A DNA stretch of 45,498 bases from Streptococcaceae bacterium. GTDB lineage: Bacteria > Bacillota > Bacilli > Lactobacillales > Streptococcaceae. Every line of letters starts with the position of its first letter. The first letter of the stretch is position 1. The translations under genes were made by a program, and so were the position numbers. The DNA lies in assembly GCA_031270325.1 (NCBI GenBank), contig JAISXW010000008.1, positions 1 to 45,498 of the forward strand, in the 5' to 3' direction. This document shows positions 27,820 to 36,854 of the stretch, piece after piece. The notes beneath the pieces were generated by a model. It searched no databases, was not told the origin of the DNA, and saw only the letters and a program-made list of their open reading frames with translations.

Positions 27820-27853
27820 AAACGCCAAGCACGGTTAGATGTGCTTGGCGTTT
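27820..27853 (-). terminator. terminator of the lactonase gene
   Basis: AAACGCCAAGCAC / GTGCTTGGCGTTT 13-bp perfect stem, 8-nt loop, just past the minus-strand stop. Confidence 0.85.
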
Positions 27854-27876
27854 CTTGGTTGGCTGGCATCTTGGCT

Positions 27877-28887
27877 TTATTTGATAATGACACAATTGGC
27901 TTCGGGGACAATGAAGTCGTGTTGGATCTCATTTAAGAGACCAGTTTGGGTATCTCGTGAGAAGGTCGTCATATTATCAGAGTCTTGGTGGGGAACGATG
28001 ACGAGGCGCTCATCAGACGAGAGGATAAAATCTCTTGGCGTTTTGCCCTGAGTTTTGACTAGTTGGATCAGCTCCAAGGTGCCATCAGCGAGGACGCGAT
28101 AGCAGGCGATCGAATCATGACCACGGTTAGAGCCATAGAGGAAGTTGCCATCTGCTGAGATCCGAATCGCAGCTGTGCCATTAAAGGCTGTCCAATCTTC
28201 TGGTAGGGTCGAGATCGTTTGGTAGTGAGAGAAATAGCCCACACCGTCATAAATCAAGACGTCGATTGTGCTATTCAATTCATTGATGAGGTAGGCGAAT
28301 TTTTGAGTGGGATGAAAGACGAGATGACGTGGACCAGCACCTGCAGCTGTTTTGTAAGTTGTCAGTTTGGTTAATTGCCCCTCGTCCGACACGTCATAGG
28401 TTACGACTTCGTCAGTCCCGAGGTCACAAGCCACCAGATAGTGATCAGGTGTCAAATCGGTATAATGGACATGGGGGCTGCTTTGATTGGCATGAGGGCC
28501 AGAGCCAGTATGGACGTCTTTATCGGCAAGTGTCAAAGAACCGTCAGCCGCACGGCGATAGACCAAGACTTCACCCTTGTGGTAGTTGGCGCCATAGACT
28601 AAGTTCCGCGCTTCATCAACTGCGACATAGCAAAGTGGCGCACCCTCTTCAACCACGTGATTGAGTAAGTTTCCCTCAGCATCAAAGGCAGCAATACCGC
28701 CCGCACCATTGTCAGCACCCACGCTATATAGGTGACCAGCCTGATCAAAAGCTAAGTAAGTCGGATTAGGCTCTTGCGCGACTAGCTGCAGGTCGTGCAA
28801 AAAACCAGTCGTCAACTCAAGCTCAGCCCGATAAATCCCCTGAGACGTCCGCTTAGTATAGCTACCAAAATAAAGTGTTTCTGTCAT
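27877..28887 (-). CDS. pgl: 6-phosphogluconolactonase-like beta-propeller (lactonase family)
   Basis: 336 aa of the YkgB/Pgl lactonase family, which hydrolyses 6-phosphogluconolactone in the oxidative pentose phosphate pathway. The N-terminal YFGSYTKRTSQGIY, repeated blade motifs (PTYLAFDQAGHLYSV, GPRHLVFHP, GNFLYGSNRGHDSI) and C-terminal GKTPRDFILS indicate a seven-bladed propeller. It is a single-gene unit. Its upstream region, shared with the divergent transporter gene, holds MITE-like copy 5. Confidence 0.85.
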   Translation of the reverse strand: MTETLYFGSYTKRTSQGIYRAELELTTGFLHDLQLVAQEPNPTYLAFDQAGHLYSVGADNGAGGIAAFDAEGNLLNHVVEEGAPLCYVAVDEARNLVYGANYHKGEVLVYRRAADGSLTLADKDVHTGSGPHANQSSPHVHYTDLTPDHYLVACDLGTDEVVTYDVSDEGQLTKLTTYKTAAGAGPRHLVFHPTQKFAYLINELNSTIDVLIYDGVGYFSHYQTISTLPEDWTAFNGTAAIRISADGNFLYGSNRGHDSIACYRVLADGTLELIQLVKTQGKTPRDFILSSDERLVIVPHQDSDNMTTFSRDTQTGLLNEIQHDFIVPEANCVIIK

Positions 28888-29080
28888 AGTTGTGATCCCT
28901 TCAAATGTTGCGTGCCCGTTTAGACCGCTAGCAATTTAGCTAAAAGCCGTCAGCAAGCAGCGCTTGTACAGCCTTTTGAGCTAATTGCCTAAGGTCTCGG
29001 CAGCGAAACTCAGTTTATTTATTTAATGGTTCTATTATAGCACATTCTTGAGTTCCTTCTATCTAATAGGGGATGGCAAG

Positions 29081-29420
29081 CACGATAACCGCCTGAAGAT
29101 AATTGAACACTTTGGTCTGTCATTGTATTGGCAGACATGGTCTGATTATGCCGAGGGGGACGTTTAGGGACAAACTTTAGTTCGCCACCCTCAGTCAGAC
29201 GAATTTTGTCGTGGCGTGGCGCGCTTTGACTCAAAACAGCTGTGGCATGAGACAAGATCCGAGAACCTTAGGGGCAACAGTTAGCTCGGAAATCGCAGAT
29301 TGGCGCGCGTGTTGCCACGCTATTTTGAGACAAAGATTGGAACGGTACAGACGCTGTCAGGATAGTTTGTCGCCTTTGAAAGCCACTGCTATCTCGTGAG
29401 TGCTTCATGTGTTTATCGTG
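29081..29420 (+). mobile_element. MITE-like palindromic element, copy 5
   Basis: The ends CACGATAA (29081) and TTATCGTG (ending 29420) are matching inverted repeats. The inside shows GAACACTTTGG, GACGAATTTTGTCGTGGCG, palindrome arms GCTTTGACTCAAAACAGC (29222-29239) and the opposing arm at about 29313-29338, and TATCTCGTGA near the right end. The right end is 78 bp before the extended -10 at 29495-29503. In 28888-29080 I see nothing else apart from a TATTATAGC promoter-like patch at 29031. Confidence 0.75.
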
Positions 29421-29494
29421 GATAGGGCAAGGGTGGGAAAGTTATTTTCGCAAAATCTGATACGGTTTCATCTCAGGCATAAAACCGTCAGATA

Positions 29495-29503
29495 TGTTAT
29501 AAT
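29495..29503 (+). promoter_or_regulatory. extended -10 promoter of the AI-2E-type gene
   Basis: TGT-TATAAT about 35 bp before ATG 29538, with no clear -35. Confidence 0.5.
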
Positions 29504-29537
29504 AAACCCAAAAGTGAATTCAAAGGTGCGTGATGAG

Positions 29538-30707
29538 ATGAGTGAGATGAACGGCAAAAGTAATTTAAAAACCTCTTGGTTCTTCAAGTGGTTAGTCGAT
29601 AATAAAGTGGCGACGGCATTTGTCGTTATTTTACTTTTTTTGTTAAACGTTTGGATTTTGAGTAAGCTGAGTTTTATGTTTCAGCCGATCCTTGCCTTTT
29701 TCGGCATCATCATGTTGCCGATTATCTTGGCAGCCGTCTTTTATTATTTGCTGAATCCGATTGTCGATTATTTTGATGATCGCAAAGTGCCGCGTGTTGT
29801 CACGATTAGCGTCCTTTTCGCACTCATCTTGGCATTGATTGTCTGGGGCTTGGCAGTGGCGATTCCTAACTTGATCGGTCAGGGCGAAAAGTTTGTCAAT
29901 AATTTTCCTGACTATGTCGAAACCGCTCAGAAGCATATCACCAACTTGCTAAGTGATGAACGCTTTGCCCAGTTCAAACCGCAAATTTCAAAAGCAATCA
30001 ACACGTTTTCAGATAATCTGATTGACATTTCTAAAGGTCTCTCAAGCAGTGTCGTCGATAGTACTAGCTCATTCTTGACGACAGCGACCAGTGTCCTGAT
30101 TTCGATTATGATTTTCCCTTTTATTCTCTTCTATTTATTAAGGGACGGGAAAAACCTTAACCGTTATGTCACCAACATGTTACCAACCGCTTGGCGCAAT
30201 GATACCTCGATCGTTCTCACGCAAGTCAATTTGCAACTGTCCAGCTATGTGCGGGGGCAGTTGATTGTGGCAGCAACGGTTGCGATTATGTTTACAATCA
30301 TGTTTTCAATTGTTGGTCTGAAATATGCCGTGATTATCGGGATTACAGCTGGTTTCCTCAATCTAATTCCCTATTTGGGCTCATTTTTGGCAATGATTCC
30401 AGCCTTTGTCATTGCCTTGATTGCCGGACCTTTCATGGTAGTGAAAGTTGCCATTGTCTTTATCATTGAACAAACGATTGAAGGGCGCTTTGTCAGCCCG
30501 CTCGTCTTGGGTAGTAAACTTAACATTCATCCGATTACGATTTTATTCGTCCTCTTGACATCAGGTAAGATCTTTGGGTTCTGGGGCGTCTTAATTGGGA
30601 TTCCAGTCTACGCCTCAATTAAAGTCATTATCGTTTACTTCTATAAATGGTATCGCAAAATCTCAAGTCTCTATGAAGATGATGCGCTAGGACAAGCTGA
30701 TAATTGA
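29538..30707 (+). CDS. AI-2E family transporter
   Basis: 389 aa, predicted polytopic membrane protein of the AI-2E/PerM family. Hydrophobic helices near residues 21-40 and 46-70, a soluble middle section (about 95-165), then about five C-terminal helices with the family's LIPYLGSFLAMIPA and IEGRFVSPLVLG. Family members export autoinducer-2 or act in ion/proton exchange; the substrate here is unknown. ATG 29538 follows AAAGGTG. Confidence 0.88.
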   Translation: MSEMNGKSNLKTSWFFKWLVDNKVATAFVVILLFLLNVWILSKLSFMFQPILAFFGIIMLPIILAAVFYYLLNPIVDYFDDRKVPRVVTISVLFALILALIVWGLAVAIPNLIGQGEKFVNNFPDYVETAQKHITNLLSDERFAQFKPQISKAINTFSDNLIDISKGLSSSVVDSTSSFLTTATSVLISIMIFPFILFYLLRDGKNLNRYVTNMLPTAWRNDTSIVLTQVNLQLSSYVRGQLIVAATVAIMFTIMFSIVGLKYAVIIGITAGFLNLIPYLGSFLAMIPAFVIALIAGPFMVVKVAIVFIIEQTIEGRFVSPLVLGSKLNIHPITILFVLLTSGKIFGFWGVLIGIPVYASIKVIIVYFYKWYRKISSLYEDDALGQADN

Positions 30708-30733
30708 TAAAGAAATGGAAGGAATATAGCGGT

Positions 30734-31717
30734 ATGTCTTTTTACAATCATGATCATGTGCAACAAATTGATAAGTTGATGGCGGATATAATTAAACTAA
30801 AAAGTCCGATAGTTGTCGGATTAGATCCGGTAATTAATCGGATACCTAAAGTGTATTTTGATGCACATGCTAACGAAGTGGATGATTTCAAAAAAATATC
30901 AAAAGTGATCATTGATTTTAATCGAGATATTATTGATTCCGTGGCAGAGATTGTACCAGCGGTTAAGCCACAAATGGCTTTTTATGAAATGTACGGGTCG
31001 CAGGGGATTATTGCATTTGAAGAAACGATTCGCTATGCCAAAAAAAAGGGCTTGCTAGTTATCGAAGATGGAAAAAGAAACGATATAGGTAATACTGCAT
31101 TAGCTTATGCTCAAGGACATCTTGGTAAGGTTCAAATTGATGGGCAGCGGGAAAAGAAAAACTTTGACGTAGACTTTTTAACTGTATCATCTTATTTAGG
31201 AAAAGAAAGTATCGAACCGTTTATTGAAGTTTGTAAACAATATGATAAAGGGATATTTGTTCTAGTTAAAACATCTAACCTAGGAAATGAAGAAATACAA
31301 AATGTCGTTGACAAGAATGGCGATACAGTTTCGGAGATGCTTGCAAAGTATCTTCATGAAAGTGCGGAGGATTTTTATGGCACTTATGGCTATTCATCTA
31401 TAGGTGCAGTAATAGGGGCGACATATCCAAGTGAAGCTGAAAAATTAAGGAAAATCATGAAAAGGAATCTATTCTTGGTTCCTGGCTATGGTACACAAGG
31501 CGGAAGTGCTAAAAGTATTGTTAAATGTTTCAATGAAGATGGATTGGGTGCGCTCATTAATGCTTCGAGAAGTATTAATTATGCTTTTGAGGCTATCTAT
31601 AATGTAGAAAATTGTAGCAAGGAAGCGTATAGAGATACCGTTAGGCAAGCAACATTAACTATGAAAGAAGAAATCTATCACGAACTAAAAAAAGAATATA
31701 AACAGATGAGCTATTGA
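30734..31717 (+). CDS. pyrF: orotidine 5'-phosphate decarboxylase, type 2
   Basis: 327 aa, makes UMP from OMP. It is the long (type 2) form: VGLDPVINRIP at the start, PAVKPQMAFYE, the catalytic EDGKRNDIGNTA, and C-terminal VPGYGTQGG. The usual lactococcal PyrF is the short (~240 aa) type 1. Codons are clearly more A/T-rich than in neighbouring genes and no other pyr gene is adjacent, which suggests transfer. ATG 30734 is preferred (GGAAGGA upstream) over TTG 30704, which would overlap the transporter gene. Confidence 0.9.
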   Translation: MSFYNHDHVQQIDKLMADIIKLKSPIVVGLDPVINRIPKVYFDAHANEVDDFKKISKVIIDFNRDIIDSVAEIVPAVKPQMAFYEMYGSQGIIAFEETIRYAKKKGLLVIEDGKRNDIGNTALAYAQGHLGKVQIDGQREKKNFDVDFLTVSSYLGKESIEPFIEVCKQYDKGIFVLVKTSNLGNEEIQNVVDKNGDTVSEMLAKYLHESAEDFYGTYGYSSIGAVIGATYPSEAEKLRKIMKRNLFLVPGYGTQGGSAKSIVKCFNEDGLGALINASRSINYAFEAIYNVENCSKEAYRDTVRQATLTMKEEIYHELKKEYKQMSY

Positions 31718-31760
31718 TAGTGACAAATAATGTTTAACGTGTGTTGTTGGGTTTGAAATA

Positions 31761-31790
31761 AAAAAATCGTGGCTAGGTCACGATTTTTTT
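31761..31790. terminator. bidirectional terminator
   Basis: AAAAAATCGTG / CACGATTTTTT perfect 11-bp stem with a 7-nt loop, between pyrF and the convergent DUF4395 gene, whose stop codon it overlaps. Confidence 0.92.
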
Positions 31791-32212
31791 GTGTGTCTTC
31801 TGTATTGCCATTGCTTGAGTTGGAAACGGAGCCAGCATCCGACGCAAAAGCCGGTCAGGGCAATGCTGGCAGCGGTAAAGACAAGGGCTGCAAGGACGGT
31901 TGCTAAAATGCCTTGCCCCAATAGCCAAGCCAAGAGACTGGCGAGTAGTAGGCTTGTCGCAATGAGTTGATTGAAGCGCAAATCTGATTTGTCCTCTTGT
32001 AGATACTCAGAGGGTTTTTGCTTTAAAAAGTATTTGGCAATGTTGATCACAAAATTGCTTTGAAAAAGAATGCCTGAGAGATTGGCTGAAATCGGGAGTA
32101 ATAGCAACCAATAGGATTGCAACCAAACGCTGATAGCTACGGATAGGACGATGACGAGTTGATTCACTCTGACCAATGGTCTGGGTAGTGTTGATGGGCT
32201 TGTTTGTGTCAT
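31778..32212 (-). CDS. DUF4395-family membrane protein
   Basis: 144 aa with two pairs of hydrophobic helices and the family signature RFNQLIATSLL followed by GFCVGCWL near the C terminus, whose two cysteines are conserved in DUF4395 proteins. The start at 32212 is set by GGAGG seven bases upstream. Function unknown; the cysteine pair suggests a link to thiol redox. Confidence 0.8.
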   Translation of the reverse strand: MTQTSPSTLPRPLVRVNQLVIVLSVAISVWLQSYWLLLLPISANLSGILFQSNFVINIAKYFLKQKPSEYLQEDKSDLRFNQLIATSLLLASLLAWLLGQGILATVLAALVFTAASIALTGFCVGCWLRFQLKQWQYRRHTKKS

Positions 32213-32356
32213 GAAAAAACCTCCTATTTGTAATGATACTGCAAAAACAAAGAACTTGTGATTGCAAAATCTGATAGGGGGCTTTGTCATTGTTAAAGGT
32301 ACCCTAAAGGTAAGGGCAGAGAGAAAAGGTGTTGCCGTCTTGCTTGCTGCCGGCTG

Positions 32357-33949
32357 TTACAAGGTAACAGTAAAGGTCGTGCCTTTGCCTAAAATGCTGA
32401 CGACATCTATCTTGCCGCCGAGTTCAACTAGATTTTTCTTGACAATGGCTAGGCCAAGTCCTGTGCCTTCGGAGTCACGAGCTTGGTCAGCACGGTAGAA
32501 ACGTTCAAAAATCCGTGTTTCTTCAAGCGCTGTCAGACCGGGGCCATTGTCAGAGATAGAGAAGCTCGCTCTGCCCTGAATGGTCATGACACAGATGAAG
32601 ATTTTACCGCCAGCAGGTGTGTAGTGAATGGCGTTTTCGATTAAGTTTTTAAAGATGGCATAGAGGTGTTTCTCATTTGATTGGACGAGCAGATGCTCGG
32701 TTAATTGTGTCGTGATAGTCAGAGATTTCTTCTGAATGGCCAAGCTAAAGTTAGCGAGGACATCTTCGACAAGTATCGTCAGGTCCAGTTCCGTTTTCTT
32801 GAGATGGATAGGCTGGCGAGTCATCTCAAGTGTATCTTCGACCAGACTCGCCAGACGTTTGGTTTCTTTGACGATATGCTTGGCGAACTTTTGACTGTCC
32901 TGAGGTGTTAATTTGTCCTGATCTGTGGCTAAAACGTCCGCAAAACCGGCGATAGCTGCCAAAGGTGTTTTGAGGTCATGGGAGACATTGGCGATAAAAT
33001 CATTGTGGGCGCGTGTTGTTGCCTTATAGGCTGTCACGTCAATCATCGTCACCATCAGGCGATGATCTAAGGATTGGAGGGGGCGCACACCAATCGTATA
33101 GTAAGCATTGAGGTGTTCAAAATAAAAAGTCCGTTCTTGTTGGGTGGGTTGGAGCATTTTATTGACTAGAAATTGGAGGACGTCACTGTAAGGACTGAAA
33201 ATGTCTAAGTTCTTGGTGTCCGAAAACTCATTTTTAAAGCTGGCATTGCTCCGCCGAATCGTCCCTTTCAGATCATAGATGAAAATCGGAAACTCAAACA
33301 GCTCGATAAACTCATAGAGGTTTTTCTTGGCTGGTTTGGAACTCGTCGCCTGCTCTTGCAGTGTCTCGCCCAAGTGGTTTAAGGCAGTCGTAATCGGGTC
33401 ATCGTTTTCAGAGATGAGGTAGCTCTGTGTCAGCGGACTTCGGCGGATATTTTTGATTTTGGCAATCGTATCTCTCTCAAAGCGGTGCAGTCTTTTGGTG
33501 TTGGTATAGAGTTGGACCACCCAAATGCTATAAATGGTCAGGGCAAAGATCGTAACGACAACGATTTGAAAAGTCGTAGAAGAACGTTCCCGAGTGACTT
33601 GGACATAGTTTTGAATGACCCCTTTTTGATAATTCGGCACTGTGACTGTGATGGTCAGCTTGGTCTTGTCAAAACTGCGGGAAAACTTAGCACCCTGTTT
33701 AATCGTGTTGACGGCTTGGGTGTCCGCATTTGCTGGGAGGATATGGATATATTCGTCAAACTCTGTCTCAGGGTTTTGCTTGAGACGATCAGAAATCGAG
33801 TAGGCACGGAGCAGTAGGCTTTTCGTGTCTAGGTTGGTCATGTGTTGCGTAAGGAGGGCAATAAGCCCAACTGTTGCTAACAGATAGACACTTGAAAAAA
33901 TGATAACATTTAAAAATTTGAATGGTTTATTCTGCTGTTTCTTTTTCAA
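32357..33949 (-). CDS. PhoR/WalK-like sensor histidine kinase
   Basis: 530 aa. Transmembrane helices near residues 13-32 and 128-150 bracket an extracellular sensor of about 95 residues; then a PAS domain (about 208-310, FPIFIYDLKGTIRRSN), HisKA with NVSHDLKTPLAAIAGF, N box LIENAIHYTP, SDNGPGL and GTGLGLAIVKK. The start is TTG 33949, overlapping the 3' end of the response-regulator gene. The pair resembles PhoPR-type envelope or phosphate sensors; the signal is unknown. Confidence 0.9.
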   Translation of the reverse strand: MKKKQQNKPFKFLNVIIFSSVYLLATVGLIALLTQHMTNLDTKSLLLRAYSISDRLKQNPETEFDEYIHILPANADTQAVNTIKQGAKFSRSFDKTKLTITVTVPNYQKGVIQNYVQVTRERSSTTFQIVVVTIFALTIYSIWVVQLYTNTKRLHRFERDTIAKIKNIRRSPLTQSYLISENDDPITTALNHLGETLQEQATSSKPAKKNLYEFIELFEFPIFIYDLKGTIRRSNASFKNEFSDTKNLDIFSPYSDVLQFLVNKMLQPTQQERTFYFEHLNAYYTIGVRPLQSLDHRLMVTMIDVTAYKATTRAHNDFIANVSHDLKTPLAAIAGFADVLATDQDKLTPQDSQKFAKHIVKETKRLASLVEDTLEMTRQPIHLKKTELDLTILVEDVLANFSLAIQKKSLTITTQLTEHLLVQSNEKHLYAIFKNLIENAIHYTPAGGKIFICVMTIQGRASFSISDNGPGLTALEETRIFERFYRADQARDSEGTGLGLAIVKKNLVELGGKIDVVSILGKGTTFTVTL

Positions 33950-34625
33950 TGAATTGGTACCCGAATCCTCTTTTTGTTTTGATAAATCGATTGTGGAGTT
34001 TCTTGCGTAAGTTGCTGACGGTCACATCGACCACACGTGTTTCATAATCCTTTGTTTCGCCCCAAAACTCAGTCAGAATGGCTTCGCGACTAACGATTTG
34101 ATCTCTGTGTTTGGCTAGAAAAACGAGTAGATCAAATTCACGTTTGGATAGCGGGATTTTTTCAGTCAAGATACTAGCCGACTTGGTTTTGAGATCAATC
34201 TTCAGCTCGCCAAAGTCAAAGTTATCCGTTGCTTTGGTTGTAGGGGTTACTTTTTGATAGATTTGATGACGTCGAATTAAGGCATTGGCACGGGCAATGA
34301 TTTCTCGCCGAGGTGTCGTCTTATCTAGGTAATCATCCACACCAGAATTGATACCTGTGATTTTCAAGTCGTCATCTTCACGGGCAGTTAGGATGATAAT
34401 CGGTGTGTAGTTGCCATGTTGGCGCAAAGCCCTAGTCACGTCAAGCCCCGATAAACCGGGCATCATCATATCCAGCAAGATGATATCAAAAGGTCGGGTT
34501 AAGGCGAGGTCTAAAGCCTGATGACCATCTGTCACGAGGGAGACTTTAAACGCATCAGATTCAAAGCTATAAGATAAAAGCGCTAAAATGGCACGATCAT
34601 CATCTGCAATCATAATAGTTTTCAT
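33927..34625 (-). CDS. OmpR/PhoB-family response regulator
   Basis: 232 aa. Acidic DDD at residues 8-10, phosphoacceptor Asp52 in IILLDMMMPG, and a C-terminal winged helix ending KRGFGYQF. The ATG at 34625 comes six bases after TATAAT on the minus strand and has no Shine-Dalgarno, so the mRNA is probably leaderless; the longer frame to 34691 would run through the promoter. Followed by its kinase with a 23-bp overlap. Confidence 0.92.
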   Translation of the reverse strand: MKTIMIADDDRAILALLSYSFESDAFKVSLVTDGHQALDLALTRPFDIILLDMMMPGLSGLDVTRALRQHGNYTPIIILTAREDDDLKITGINSGVDDYLDKTTPRREIIARANALIRRHQIYQKVTPTTKATDNFDFGELKIDLKTKSASILTEKIPLSKREFDLLVFLAKHRDQIVSREAILTEFWGETKDYETRVVDVTVSNLRKKLHNRFIKTKRGFGYQFIEKETAE

Positions 34626-34631
34626 AATTAG

Positions 34632-34640
34632 ATTATAACA
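34632..34640 (-). promoter_or_regulatory. extended -10 of the response-regulator gene, leaderless
   Basis: TGT-TATAAT on the minus strand (34640-34632), six bases before the ATG and 41 bp from the end of MITE-like copy 6. Confidence 0.55.
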
Positions 34641-34677
34641 GAAAACAAGCAGCTTATCGGTCTTTTTACTAAGAAGA

Positions 34678-35092
34678 CACGACAAAGGCACGAAGCAATC
34701 ATGAGATAGTGGAGGTTAGGTTCCAATCTTTGTCTCAAAACAGTGTGGTGACATGCCTCCGAAACTAAGTTTAAAACTGCGATGAGGCTGGATTGTCCGA
34801 GGAAATGACAGAGTTGGACGCATTGGTAGCGAAATAACGATTTTCTTACCGATTTCCCCACCTATGTACTGGTTGAGGCAAAACTCTCCACGCCACGACA
34901 AAATTTGTCTTACCGAGTTGGGTGGCGAACTGTCTTAGTGGGGGCGGCGTGTGGCTAAAATTTTGATACTTGCGTGATGGCTCGTGTCAGGTCAAAAGTT
35001 TAGCCCTGAACGTAGCTCCCCGACATGATTAGACCTTTGTCTGCATATATAATGACAAGCCAAAGTGTTCACCATTTTGTGTGTTTGTCGTG
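34678..35092 (-). mobile_element. MITE-like palindromic element, copy 6 (longest)
   Basis: 415 bp bounded by CACGACAAAGG (34678) and TTTGTCGTG (ending 35092), a clear terminal inverted repeat. Read on the minus strand it contains GAACACTTTGG, TTCGCCACCC, GACAAATTTTGTCGTGGCG, CTCAAAACAG-type palindrome arms and CTATCTCATGA, in the same order as copy 5. It points towards the minus-strand response regulator. The rest of the gap to 35179 holds the promoter of the Mga-like gene. Confidence 0.78.
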
Positions 35093-35164
35093 CTCAGAAG
35101 ATGATAAAGGGATGATGCTGTCGTAAAATTCAAACTTAGGTAGCAACACTCTCGTTCGGTATTT

Positions 35165-35173
35165 TGATATAAT
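35165..35173 (+). promoter_or_regulatory. extended -10 of the Mga-like gene, leaderless
   Basis: TGA-TATAAT ends at 35173, six bases before ATG 35180; no Shine-Dalgarno. Confidence 0.55.
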
Positions 35174-35179
35174 CAAGGT

Positions 35180-36661
35180 ATGGATTATTTTGAAAAACTT
35201 TTATTAGATCAAAATCAACAAAGGAAGATTCAGATTTTCTCTGTCTTTTTGGAGGAACCGGTAGCTTCTAAAAGAACTAAACGGTTGAAGGCTGAGTTAG
35301 ACGTCTCAACCCCGACTAGAATCCAGCTAGAATCTGAAGTCAAAACTCATTTTGAGCAAATCGTCACAGTTGATAAAAGTCCACGAGCTGCTTATTCGGA
35401 ATACATTGCCTTACAGCTCGATCAAGCAGTGGCCTATCAATTTGTCTTGTTTTGCCTTGATCGTCATAATCGTACGGTCAATGATTTTTGTGAGCAATTC
35501 TTTGTCAGTTTATCCACCCTGCAAAGAAGAGTGGAGCCACTGAGGTCAGCACTAAAAGAGTTTGACTTGTCGATTAATGTGGGCAAGGGGCTTTTTCTTG
35601 GCGATGAAAAAAAGATCAGATTGTTTATCTTTGATTTATTTTATCAGCTGGGGCAAAGAGGTGTTGTCTTTCCTAGTCCTCAGTTACCCTTTGAAGAAAA
35701 GCTCTATCAAGAAATCGTCGATCTTTTTCCGTTTGAAAATGAGTTATATCGGGATAAGATTACGAAACTGGGGATTAAAGTCACTTTCACACGGATTAAG
35801 CATGGCTTTTTTGCCCCTTCATCAAGAAAATATGCTGTCTTAGCCCCTATGGTCACTCAGCTCAAAACAGGCATTATGGCAGAGGCCCTCAAGGAGTATC
35901 CTGCTAATATACAGACACAGGAAATTCAATTATTCTGTTTCTTTACAATGCTGGGGCCATTTTTTCATAATGACTCAGAGAAAGTCAGAAAGATTTATCA
36001 GCTCTTTCATAGCCATTCCAACCCATCTGTGTTGATGGCGCGGAAGTTTTATCGCTTTATCAAAAAAACGTCGCCGAGTGTTTATGCTGCTGTTAGTCAA
36101 AACAACATCTTTTTGACCAATCTGTATTGTATATTCTATGCGTTTTATGTGTTTGGTGGAACATTTCCAAATCTGCAGTATTTTCTTCTGACGGAAAAAT
36201 TTGAAATGGGCTCATATTTTAAATATCTGACGCATGAGATTCGCCAGTTTGTTGAAGCAGGTCATGACAGCAAAAGTTTTCTGGATATGAGTTCGGAAGC
36301 CAAAGAATTCCTGATTGGTGCGCTGTCCTATGTCCTTATTCCTTATCTGGAACATCGCCCCAAGAAACTGCGGCTTTATTTTGATACAGAATACGATTAC
36401 TTTTTCTATCAAAGTTTTATCAGCTCGATTATTCAATTAAAATTTGTTGGAATGGTGCGAGATCCTCAGATAGCAGATGTCATCATCACCGATCGAGATA
36501 TGGCACAGGAGACCAAGTCCCTAGACAAGTCGGTCATCCCTTTTAGAATAGAAGAACTAGGGAATGAAGCCAGACGAGTAGTAGATGCCATCTTCGACTT
36601 AGTCGACTTTGGCAAAACGATTTTTATCGGCGGGTCGCTTGATGATCTGTCGGAGGAGTAG
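35180..36661 (+). CDS. Mga-family transcriptional regulator
   Basis: 493 aa. A central-N-terminal Mga helix-turn-helix (about residues 89-125, NDFCEQFFVSLSTLQRRVEPL) follows a first, weaker helix-turn-helix region, with a long C-terminal part whose last ~110 residues resemble the EIIB-like/PRD end of Mga. Mga proteins activate surface and virulence genes in streptococci in response to carbohydrate state. The targets are unknown; the surface-protein loci at 3364 and 17452 are candidates by theme only. Confidence 0.82.
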   Translation: MDYFEKLLLDQNQQRKIQIFSVFLEEPVASKRTKRLKAELDVSTPTRIQLESEVKTHFEQIVTVDKSPRAAYSEYIALQLDQAVAYQFVLFCLDRHNRTVNDFCEQFFVSLSTLQRRVEPLRSALKEFDLSINVGKGLFLGDEKKIRLFIFDLFYQLGQRGVVFPSPQLPFEEKLYQEIVDLFPFENELYRDKITKLGIKVTFTRIKHGFFAPSSRKYAVLAPMVTQLKTGIMAEALKEYPANIQTQEIQLFCFFTMLGPFFHNDSEKVRKIYQLFHSHSNPSVLMARKFYRFIKKTSPSVYAAVSQNNIFLTNLYCIFYAFYVFGGTFPNLQYFLLTEKFEMGSYFKYLTHEIRQFVEAGHDSKSFLDMSSEAKEFLIGALSYVLIPYLEHRPKKLRLYFDTEYDYFFYQSFISSIIQLKFVGMVRDPQIADVIITDRDMAQETKSLDKSVIPFRIEELGNEARRVVDAIFDLVDFGKTIFIGGSLDDLSEE

Positions 36662-36674
36662 GAAGCTTAACCTA

Positions 36675-36708
36675 AAACCCAGCACGCGCCTTGTTGTGCT
36701 GGGTTTTT
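36675..36708 (+). terminator. rho-independent terminator
   Basis: AAACCCAGCAC / GTGCTGGGTTT 11-bp stem, 10-nt loop and T run, after the Mga-like gene. Confidence 0.92.
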
Positions 36709-36748
36709 AGAACTCTCGAAATATCTGCTCTTGTCAATAATAGTTTAA

Positions 36749-36782
36749 AAAAAGTGTTGTTTTTGGTAGAACAGCACTTTTT
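36749..36782. terminator. second hairpin upstream of the zeta-like gene
   Basis: AAAAAGTGTTGTT / AACAGCACTTTTT 13-bp stem with one G-U pair and an 8-nt loop. It insulates the zeta-like module from the Mga-like gene. Confidence 0.7.
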
Positions 36783-36854
36783 ACGCCGAGCAAAATTAGT
36801 CTAAAATTCTGATAAATGGTATAATAAGAAATATCAAAATTGAAAGGGGCGATG

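Noticed and set aside
28329-28664. 111-codon plus-strand frame
   Set aside because: Lies wholly inside the clear minus-strand lactonase gene.
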